Shown: piece by piece, positions 55,812-64,000 of the stretch
How positions within the stretch are numbered: position 1 is the stretch's first letter
Layout: every line of letters starts with the position of its first letter
Origin: Tupaia tana
Taxonomy: Eukaryota; Chordata; Mammalia; Scandentia; Tupaiidae
DNA length: 64,000 nucleotides
Direction of reading: 5' to 3'
Assembly (NCBI GenBank): GCA_026018925.1
Contig: JAKSZU010000016.1
Span: forward strand, 53,650,496-53,714,495
The notes under the pieces: generated by a model
The model's input: only the letters and a program-made list of their open reading frames with translations
Database searches by the model: none
Told to the model about the DNA's origin: nothing
Program-made: the position numbers and the translations under genes

Positions 55812-56035
55812 TTAAGTTTATTTTCTCCATGAGCAAGAGAGACACAGAGAGAGAGAGACGGGCATCCCCAATAGGGTCTCACAGCACAGTCCAGCCCCAG
55901 TCCCAGCCAGCCCTGGATCATAGGCCCCTGTGTGCCCTGTGACCTCAGCGAGGTCTCGGGATTTGAACTGGGAACATTCTCATGGGCATTGCCTCACAGA
56001 GGGTTGTATTTTGCTGCTGTGGCACTATCCAGCTC
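55812..56035 (-). mobile_element. Family C SINE
   Basis: aagtttattttctccatgagc at left; catgggcattgcctcacag in the head region. Confidence 0.65.
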
Positions 56036-56231
56036 CCTTAACTACACTACTCTGAAATTACTGTGCAAAGCAAAAAAATCATTTTGTAAAGTGAATAAAT
56101 TTTACCTGAAAATAAGAGTGACAAAACTGGAGGGCCACCCCAGAGCCTGGCCTCACGGCGAGTCACTGGCTGGGTTTGTGCCAGGCAACCTTGAGCACCC
56201 CTGGTGGTACCGCCATTGCTTTCTGTCTTTT

Positions 56232-56600
56232 TTTTTTTTCTTTAAGGTTTTTGCCATAGGTCACACGTGCTCGCCAGAGAGAAAGAGAGAGAGAGAAACC
56301 GAGAAAGGGAAAGTAAGAAATCACCCCCCAGTGGGAATGACCACGCTGCAATCCCTTCTCCTCCATTATCCTCTCGGGATCGTGGGCATGTGTGCACATG
56401 TGCTTGGTGTGATTTTCAAGCCACTGGGTCCAAGACTCAAACCACAGTTGGCTATGTGGGAATCCAGCTGTCTTAACCACCAGGTCACCTGCTGCCCTCG
56501 CCTTTTAATTGCCAGAGGGCGTGTGTGCTCCACAGAGATATAGACAGGGTGGAAGGGAGAAAACAGGATAACGGCGTGACCACATGCCACGGGGGGCGCT
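56232..56600 (-). mobile_element. Old A SINE plus a truncated second copy
   Basis: 56232-56497 full, head ggtcacctgctgccc; 56504-56600 only the 3' half (ttgccagagggcgtgtgtgc). Confidence 0.75.
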
Positions 56601-56760
56601 CTCTTCCTCACGTGTGAGCCCACACTGCTGGTCAGAGAGAGGATGTTCATCGGTACACCACTTTGCAGAACGGTTTGACGTTATCTTGTAAAGACGAAGG
56701 CACGCGTTCCCTCAATGCTGCGATTGTCCTCTCAGAAGCCCTCTCCTGTGAGAAACCTGT
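56600..56760 (+). repeat. L1-like relic
   Basis: caccactttgcagaacggtttgac matches the L1 3' 'actttggaaaacagtttggc' segment. Confidence 0.4.
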
Positions 56761-56796
56761 ACAATGACCACATGAAATACAGACAAAACAGCTTGA

Positions 56797-57223
56797 TGGC
56801 AGGTGGCATGGTGGTTAAGGATACTAGACTTCCACATGGTCAACCGTGGTTTGAGTCCCGGACCTGGCGGCTTGCTTTGTCGCTTTCTCACTTTCTCTTT
56901 CTCTCTCACTCTTTCCCTCCCTGGTCAAATTAAAATAAATAAATAAGTAAATAAGTAAAGTTCGATAAAATAATTCTTTTTTTTTTTTTTTTTTGGAGAG
57001 GTTTTTGCTATAGGGTACATGCGCTTGCCAGAAAGGCAGAGACAGAGAAACAGAAAGTGAGAAATCATCCCCCCCAGGGGGGATGGCCACTACTCCATTC
57101 TCCTCTCAGATCTTGGGCACGCACGTGCTCCCGGCATGAGTTTAATCCACAGGGTCGGGGACTTAAACTGCAGTCAACTACATGGGAGTCCAGTGACATA
57201 GCCATTACACCAACTGCTGGTCC
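56797..57223. mobile_element. Family B SINE (plus) with family A (minus) at its tail
   Basis: B 56797-56976 ends gataaaataattctttt and runs directly into the T-run of A 56978-57223. Confidence 0.83.
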
Positions 57224-57767
57224 CCTCTCTTTTTGTTTTTGTTTTTTTTCAGGAGAAAATAAAATTCAAGAAAGCAGATACTTTTGGAGAGGGAATGGAG
57301 AGTGTCAATGTGAGAGTCAAAGACACTGGCTTTTCCAGCTTGGCCTGGCAGAACAACTCCCACAGAAAGGGCGGGGAGAAGAAGGTGGCTGTTCTGGCAC
57401 CTACAAGGTGGTGACCCAAGAATACACCATCAGATTCGCAAGTGCACCCATGGAGCGGGCTTCCAGGAGTGTGGCCCTCCAGCACCCAGAGGGGTTGGAA
57501 GTTGGGTGTGCAGGACATGGACTCCAGACGAGCACAGGGGTACCAGGTGCCACAAGGCCGAAGGACTGAGGGGAGAGGAATGAGGACCGTCAGTACTGTA
57601 TCTGTGCACAGCCGACCAGGAAATGAAATGAGGATGAAGAGTCACCCATCTCCATACTTTGGTCATCTAGGTGCCCAGCAGCACTTTCAGAAATCTACAG
57701 TCAATGTGGATGAGAATGAACTGCCGATTTCAAAGAAAGCTCTAACTCAAAGCTCTAATCGCCATTC

Positions 57768-57892
57768 TTTGGGATCTTGGGCACACATGCACACATGCCC
57801 GGCGTGAGTTTAAGCCACCGGGTCTGGGACTCAAGTCGTAGTTGACTACGTGGGAGTCCAGAGACATAGCCATTACGCCATCCGCTGGTCCC
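57768..57892 (-). mobile_element. Family A SINE, head half only
   Basis: Starts at gggatcttgggcacacatg; CT tract, hairpin and poly(A) absent, so it is not a simple 5' truncation. Confidence 0.8.
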
Positions 57893-58409
57893 CCTGCCGA
57901 GAACTTTTCAGGGCTCCCTGTTTGCCCTTTGGATAAAGCCCATCCCGTAGCCCAGCCCTATGTGGCTCTCCTTGAGTGAGGCCTGTCAGTCCCGGTGTTT
58001 TGGCTACCTGAATTCTTTGAAGATCTTTTCACTGTCGCCCTCTGCCCGCCACACACGTACCCTTCTAGACACAACTCGGCTGTCACTGCCCTGAAGCTCC
58101 GGGCACAGTGAGGATCAGATACCTCCATGGTGGTTCTTTTCTGAGTATCTCTTTTCTAAGCAACTTCGTAGCCATTCACTGAGCAGAGAATTGCTAAGGA
58201 ATTTAAAAAGTGACAAATGGGGGTTTGTTTCTGGAACAACAGCAGCTTATTACGCGCACACGCACCACATCTGGGGTGTGAAGGAGCAGTGTGAGCGCTG
58301 AAGCCATGGCACTAAGCTGCAGGGAAGGCCGTATTCAGGAAGGCTGTACCAGTTTTCCTGAGACATTTCGCCGAGTCATACTTTATCCTCTCTTAAAAGC
58401 AACAGGGGG
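57893..58409. other. Intergenic DNA, old repeat-like
   Basis: gcccatcccgtagcccagcccta...gtcactgccctgaagctccgggc resembles an L2/MER-type relic; not assigned. Confidence 0.35.
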
Positions 58410-58679
58410 GGACCAGCAGTTAGCGTAATGGCTATGTTGCTGGACTCCCACGTAGTCGACCGCGGTTCGAGTCCCGGACCCGGCGGCTTAAACTCACGCC
58501 GGGCGCGTGTGTGTGCGTGCCCAAGATCCTGAGAGGAGAATGGAGGAGAAGGGATTGCGGCGTGGCCATCCCCCCTGGGGGGTGATTTCCTGCTTTCTAT
58601 CTCTCTGTCTCTCTCTGTCTGTCTGGCGAGCGCACGCGCCCTATAGCAAAAACCTCTCCAAAAAAAAAAAAAAAAAAAA
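58410..58679 (+). mobile_element. Family A SINE, best-preserved promoter
   Basis: gcaacaggggg at 58399-58409 and 58680-58690. Box A-like tagcgtaatgg at 58421-58431 and consensus box B ggttcgagtcc at 58464-58474; C6-T-G6 near 58570. Poly(A) of about 20. The likeliest recent insertion here. Confidence 0.95.
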
Positions 58680-58690
58680 GCAACAGGGGG

Positions 58691-59145
58691 TGGGCAAATG
58701 ACCACCCAGCTTCTCCCTAAACATCTGGCCCACAGACACTGGGGTATGGGCAGATGTGTGAGCCTGCCCAGGAAAAGCCCGACGGGGCAGTGCAATTCAG
58801 ACCAACACCAGCGGGGTGCAGCACTGGACGGGATTGGGGAGGATGGGCGCGGGCGGAGGGTAGGGGTGGGGGCGGGACCAGGGAAGCCACGCCCTAAGGC
58901 GCTGAGGCCACAGTGAGTTTCCTCAGGACACTGGCTCCCGGAGGTCCAGGAACAACTGCCAACCTTGACCACATTTTCCTCCACCAGCCGCAAAGTGAGC
59001 AGAACAAGCGTTTTCCAGAAAGCCACGCTGGCTTCATTTAGAGGACTAGCCTTTATTCCAAAATGATGGCTTACCTGTTTTTGGTGCCAACATGTCCTTT
59101 CTTTTAGAAAATGATGGCAATAGCAGTTATTTTTCCCAGCATCTT
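58691..59145. other. Intergenic DNA, GC-rich in part
   Basis: 58780-58920 is G-rich with several CpG but short of an island; no exon recognised. Confidence 0.4.
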
Positions 59146-59153
59146 TTCTTTTT

Positions 59154-59197
<44 letters not shown>

Positions 59198-59462
59198 TTT
59201 TTTTTTTTTTTTGGAGAGCTTTTTGCTATAGGGTGCATGCACTTGCCAGAAAGACAGAGAGAGACAGAGAGACAGAAAGCGAGAAATCACCCCCCCAGGG
59301 AGATGGTCACACCGCAATCCCTTCTCCTCCATTCTCCTCTCAGAATCTTGGGCACGCACGCACACGTGCCCGGCGTGAGTTTAAGCCACCGGATCCGGGA
59401 CTCGAACTGCGGTCAACTACATGGGAGTCCAGCAACATAGCCATTACACCAACTGCTGGTCC
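59146..59462 (-). mobile_element. Family A SINE with (CTTT)n tail
   Basis: cccagcatcttttct flanks both ends. The (CTTT)n at 59153-59198 is the outer part of the poly(A) tail read in reverse. Confidence 0.92.
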
Positions 59463-59487
59463 CCAGCATCTTTTCTCAGTAAACTAT

Positions 59488-59562
59488 TAGGTCACTAAGA
59501 AAGTCATAATGTAGTTTTTTATGCAAAAAAGCCTAATGACTTCCCTGACAACCCAAGGAACT
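59488..59562. repeat. Short mariner-MITE-like hairpin
   Basis: ttaggtcactaagaaagtcat opposed by aatgacttccctgacaaccc; related to 20171-20247. Confidence 0.4.
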
Positions 59563-59951
59563 GTTAACAGTTTTAGCTGTTAATCAGTCTAACTGGTAAT
59601 CAGTCTCTAGCTGTTATGTGTTTGGTGGGAATGGGGAAATCTTATAGGTGTGACTTCTTAGAAGGAAACACAAGACCTAAAAGAGATGCCCCTTCAGCCT
59701 GGGCCCAGAGCAGAACTGCAGGCTTGTGGAAGGAGGGGCAGCCTTGTAGGAGCGGGGCCAAAGGCTCACAGAAACAGGATAAACAAGCGTCCAGGGTGTG
59801 TCACCGCCTTGGCCAAGTGACACAGCTCACAGATGTGCAAACGGGGGACCCAGAGAGAGGAGGAATAAATGAGGAACAGCAGCTGTGGAGGAATGCCTTG
59901 AGGCTACAAACCGACAGGGAGGTTCACAGCTAGCGTAAAAAAACAACCCTG

Positions 59952-60172
59952 GGGCCAGACAGTGGTGCAGCAGTAATACAACTGGACCCACAGGAAGGCC
60001 CCAGATTCTAGTCCTAGGGGTTCTGGTTACTCTTGCAGGGAAGTGGGGCACGGGATCCAGGCCAGCTGAGGCTGGCGTGGATCATCACAGCTTCAAGGCC
60101 CTGTTAGGGTGCCTGTCGTTTTATTTCTCATGGAAGAAATAGGTAAACAAACTTCCAATTAAAAATGCAACT
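59952..60172 (+). mobile_element. Family C SINE
   Basis: ggggccagacagtggtgcag head; tail catggaagaaataggtaaac. Confidence 0.75.
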
Positions 60173-60177
60173 CTAGG

Positions 60178-60621
60178 AGACCAGCAGGTGGCGTGGTGGT
60201 TAAGGCGCTGGACACTCCCATGTGGCCGACCACGGTTCAAGTTCTGGACCTGCTGGCTTCCTTTCCAACTTCCTCTCTCTCTCTCTGTCACTCTCTGGTC
60301 AAATTAAAATAAATAAATGAATAAATAAAATTAAATAATTCTAAAAAAATTTTTTTGAGAGGTTTTTGCTATAGGGCGCGTGCGCTTGCCAGACAGACAG
60401 ACAGAGACAGAGAGACAGAAAGCGAGAAATCACCCCCCAGGGGGGGATAGCCACGCCGCAATCCTTTCTCCTCCATTCTCTTCTCGGGTTCTTGGGCACG
60501 CACGCACACGCGCCCGGCGTGAGTTTAAACCACCGGGTTCGGGACTCGAACTGCGGTCGACTACGTGGGAATCCAGCGACATAGCCATTACGCTAACTGC
60601 TGGTCCTAAAAAAAATTTTTT
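60178..60621. mobile_element. Family B SINE (plus) with nested family A (minus)
   Basis: aatgcaactct flanks the whole block. The A copy 60354-60605 sits in the B tail, with ctaaaaaaa on both sides. Confidence 0.92.
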
Positions 60622-60796
60622 TAATGCAACTCTTACCCACTATCTTCAGCAACCAGTTCAGGAACCCCAAACATCCAGGACTTGATCAATAACTAGTTTT
60701 CCTAATTTTTGCTTCCACTTCCAATTTTGGACCAATCAAAAAATTCCAAATAGGCTCCTCTCACCAATCATGTAAGTATGTCCTGTTTCTTTCTTT

Positions 60797-61032
60797 GTTT
60801 TCAGAGAGATTTTTGTTATTCGAGGCGGAGAGACAGAGAGAAAGTGAGAAATCATTCCCAAGCGGGGATGGCCACGCCACAGTCCCTTCTTCTCCATTCT
60901 CCTCTTGCGATTTTGGGCACGCACGCATGCACACATGCCTGGTATGAGTTCAAGCCACCTGGCCTGGGACTCAAACCGCAGTTGACTACATGGAAGTCCA
61001 ACGACGTAACCACTGTACCACCTGCTGGCCCC
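60797..61032 (-). mobile_element. Old A SINE, internal deletion
   Basis: ttttgttattcgaggcggagag lacks the usual gggcgcgtgcgctcgcc; head ccacctgctggcccc. Confidence 0.78.
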
Positions 61033-62554
61033 AGTTGTCCTGCTTCTAAATAACCCACATGCAGCTTCTCCTGGCTGGCAGCCACTCACCAGGACGCACC
61101 TGAAGGCTTCCCTCTGCCCACACTAAAGCTTTCTCACTCTCAGGCCGGCCCCTGAATCTCTGCCAAGCACAAGTGGTGTGGCCGGCGCCCGAGCTAGAGC
61201 AGGCTCTGAAGGAACAGCCTTTGCTTGTCCTCGCTTGTGGGTGGTTTTCCTCCATGATTTGTACAAGGTTCTTAGCTTGGAACCTACCCTGTAATAAGAG
61301 CTCAGAAATGCCGACTTCTGCTGCTCAGCTCAGGCCTCCACTTACTGCCTGCCCTTAGGAAATCTGGGGAGGCTACGTGGAGAAAGTCCCCAGGGCCTTG
61401 AAAAGCCCCAGCTGGGGAAGCCCCCATACGGCTCAGGAGGGAAGAACCTTTTCTTTTCTTTACTACTGGCCTCACTCCACTGGCCTTGCCAACTAGAGGG
61501 AAGTGCCAAGGCTTCCTCATGGGCAGATGCAAACCAAGGGGAGAACATGCCGGGCTCAAGCACAGTCCACTTGTGTGAAAGTAAGGGTGTGGCCAGGGCG
61601 TGGCTGTAGCTGACATCTCCATGGTGACGGCTCCCAGGCTAGCCCCGCTTCTGCTGCCCCGTGGCCTCTGCGCTGCTAGGCAGAAGGGCCACGCAATGCC
61701 CAAACAACCATCTCAACAGGAACAGGTTCAGGGTTGAACATTTTGGATTAGACCTAAAAGTAACACATGCCTGTTATAGGAAAACGCAGAAAAGGAGATG
61801 ACCCCAGCCCAAAGCCCACTCGGCCGCTGGTTTTTCCCTCTGCTGTTTCCAAGGCTGATGTACTGCGTTCATACTTTATGACATGCATATTTCACTGCAT
61901 GTAAATACACAACTGTTTTACCATGTCACTGCAAATTCCTCATAAAAGCAATTCAGAAGTTGCAAAATATCCCACTGTGGGGATTCCTGTCAGGTCTAAA
62001 GTTTAAAAATGACAAGTATACCAGAGAGGCAGCTTCCTGCAGAGCGGCCCTGCCTGAGCCCCCAGTTTTTCCTCCCGTGCTCTTCTTGTAAACCCCACCC
62101 CCCCTTGTAGGGACCGCTGGTTTGGGACAGTGTCAGCAAGAAAATGGCCAAATCAGCACTCTCCCTGGAGACAGAAGGCCTGGGCGAGAGGACTGCAGGG
62201 AGAGCACCCCCTGCTGCCTCCCTCCCTCCCACCCCATCACAGGGGCCTGATGCCTCTCGCAGAGACTCAGCCCAGCTCCACGGCACACCTGCAGCATTTC
62301 CTTTGGCCACCTGCTCTCTGATGCACACTGGCGCTCTGAACAACACGGGGCTGTCAGCAAAGGGCAGTGGGGTTAAGTGGACCCTGCTCACTTCCTAAGG
62401 GTAGGAGTGAAGGGCTGAACCTGCTAGACAGGAACGGAGGGGGGGGGGGAACAGGTGCATCACGGCAAGGCCTGTATGACCTGTGTAAACCCCTGGCCCT
62501 CTTTAGAACTTGGTTTCAAAAGGACCCAGACGAGATAAACAAGAAACCTTCTTA
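61033..62554. other. Largest SINE-free intergenic stretch
   Basis: No gene, SINE or L1 recognised. 61740-62000 is AT-rich and may be an old relic. Reading frames of up to about 130 codons here look non-coding. Confidence 0.45.
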
Positions 62555-62555
62555 G

Positions 62556-62633
62556 GGGCCAGCAAGTCGAGTGGTGGGGTGCTGGAATCCCACATGGCCA
62601 ACAGTGGTTTGAGTCCCAGGCCTGCTGGCTCGC

Positions 62634-62681
<48 letters not shown>

Positions 62682-63011
62682 GAGCACACGTGTCCTATAG
62701 TAACTTTAAAAATAATAATACTAAATAAAATTAAATAAATAATTCTTTTTTTGAGAGATTTTTGCTATGGGGAGTGTGTACTTGCTGGAGAGACAGAGAG
62801 ACAGAAAGCAAGAAATTACTCCCCAGGAGGGATGGCCACACTGCAATTCCTTTTCCTCCATTCTCTTCTTAGGATCTTGGACATGCATGCGCTTGTGCCT
62901 GGTGTGAGTTTTAAGCTGTTGGGTCCAGGACTTGAACTGCCAGTTGACTATGTGGGAGTCCAGTGACATAACCATTATGCCATCTGATGGCCCTGAAATA
63001 AATAATTCTGA

Positions 63012-63048
<37 letters not shown>
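62556..63048. mobile_element. A/B intermediate SINE (plus) with nested family A (minus)
   Basis: gaaaccttcttag flanks the block. Intermediate copy 62556-62748 with (CT)n then gagcacacgtgtcctatag; A copy 62749-62995 between two aaataaataattct words. Confidence 0.9.
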
Positions 63049-63051
<3 letters not shown>

Positions 63052-63052
63052 A
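63009..63052. repeat. (GAAA)n microsatellite
   Basis: About eleven GAAA units replacing the tail end of the SINE at 62556. Confidence 0.95.
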
Positions 63053-63263
63053 ACCTTCTTAGTCCCTCCAAATGGCCATTTCCTTGCTTCTAAGTTTCCA
63101 TGCAAAAGAAGGCAGAGGTGCCTACAGGCCAAAGTACCATTTAATCTGGTTGGAAATCCCCTCACAACTGGGCAAATCGCACTGTGCTGCCTGCATCCGC
63201 TTATCGTTTCTGAGTTCTTCCTGTTACCCTAGAACCTGGGGGTATGAACAGGGAGGGACTTTA

Positions 63264-63264
<1 letters not shown>

Positions 63265-63296
<32 letters not shown>
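63265..63296. repeat. (GT)n microsatellite
   Basis: About 16 GT units, not attached to any SINE I can see. Confidence 0.95.
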
Positions 63297-63297
<1 letters not shown>

Positions 63298-64000
63298 TGT
63301 CTGAATTGCCTGAATTTGTCTGCAAAAGTGTATGTGTGCTTGGGTGTATATACACACATGTACATTTGTAAACATGTGCATGCATGTATGAGCATATTGT
63401 ATGTTTCTGGGAAGTCTCCACGGATTTCAGATTACCAAAGGGGTGAAGGCCCTGGAGGCATAAGCACCTCTGACGGGGTCTCTCAGGCCTTGGCCTGCCT
63501 CTCAGGCTGCCCCACAGGAACAGGGGCTCTTTCTGAAAGGCTCCTGGTTGGGGCCCACCTGCTCCCTACTGTCAAGCCCTCCCATGGCAGTCATCCTGGG
63601 CTCCCCTCTCCCCACCACACACTGATTACCAAGGAGGGAGGAACTGGGCAGGCTCTTAGGAGGAAGCAACCTGCAGAAGCCCCACCCTCCACCTCTGTGC
63701 TTCCTACTCTCCATGGGGAGAGGAAAATTCACCAGCTCGCAGGAAAAAAACTCAAACTCTTAACATGCCTACAAGACCCTTATGACTTCATTCTTTGAAA
63801 AAAGCTCATATTTCTTTTTCTTTTGTGGAAACATGCTAATTTGGGTTCATGGACATCATCAGATACTACAGGTAGAAACATTAACTTGCATAATCGTATG
63901 TGTGGGATGGTCTTTGGAGTTTCAATGCATTCTTCCATGTTTCATTTGCCTCATGCTTAGTTTTAAATTAATTATATAGATCCAAAATAGAAGTTTCAAT
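63297..64000. other. Right-end intergenic DNA
   Basis: Nothing recognised; no CLIP2 exon visible. Confidence 0.4.

Noticed and set aside
58376..59365. 329-codon minus-strand open frame, the longest in the window
   Set aside because: Its two ends are translated SINE copies ([16 protein letters not shown] and [16 protein letters not shown] patterns recur in dozens of other places) joined through intergenic DNA.
1..64000. CRISPR arrays, operons, bacterial or phage systems, endogenous retroviral genes
   Set aside because: Repeats are dispersed SINE, L1 and simple repeats, with no regular spacers. No gag, pol or env-like frames or LTR pairs were seen.

Overview
The window is nuclear DNA of a placental mammal. 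It carries two split genes with GT-AG introns, a CpG-island promoter, MIR and L1 relics, and a dense set of tRNA-derived SINEs. The genes are LAT2 (plus strand, 3' part only) and RFC2 (minus strand, complete). In human these lie side by side on 7q11.23 in the Williams-Beuren region, in the order EIF4H-LAT2-RFC2-CLIP2 (recalled order, not checked here). I cannot name the species. I see no full Alu, no recent rodent B1, no rabbit C repeat and no carnivore or horse tRNA SINE. One old 7SL-like fragment at about 25380-25470 hints at Euarchontoglires.

Layout. 1-4170: last nine coding exons of LAT2, all in frame, encoding the Grb2-docking tail of the adaptor. 4171-9571: LAT2 3' flank, including the first AATAAA after its stop (7802), then the gap between the two convergent genes. 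9572-31759: RFC2, eleven coding exons on the minus strand, 1053 nt, 350 codons plus stop, every junction in frame with GT-AG sites. 31480-32170: CpG island over the RFC2 start. 32170-64000: gene-free DNA as far as I can see, where human has the RFC2-CLIP2 gap; I find no CLIP2 exon. It holds a nearly complete HAL1-like (ORF1-only L1) element, short MITE-like elements, microsatellites and most of the SINEs.

SINEs. I count roughly 100 copies, about one third of the window. I use three private labels. Family A (about 270 bp) has a tRNA-like head with box A and box B, then a GC-rich body with a C6-T-G6 inverted repeat and an end like GCCCTATAGCAAAAACC before poly(A). Family B (about 160 bp) has a similar head, then a CT-rich stretch and an AT-rich tail TCAAATTAAAATAAAT...AATAATTCTTTAAAA. 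Family C (about 220 bp) has a different body ending in CATGGAAGAAATAAGT-like sequence. Older, diverged A copies are marked 'old A'. SINE ends are by eye, about 10 bp either way. Exon ends are exact, set by reading frame and splice sites.

The two genes are functionally unrelated: LAT2 is an immune-receptor signalling scaffold and RFC2 a clamp-loader ATPase subunit. They only share a neighbourhood, tail to tail. I found no operon-like or novel multi-gene system. The unusual content is the behaviour of the SINEs: repeated insertion at the same internal sites of older copies, A/B intermediate forms, and copies rich in undecayed CpG.
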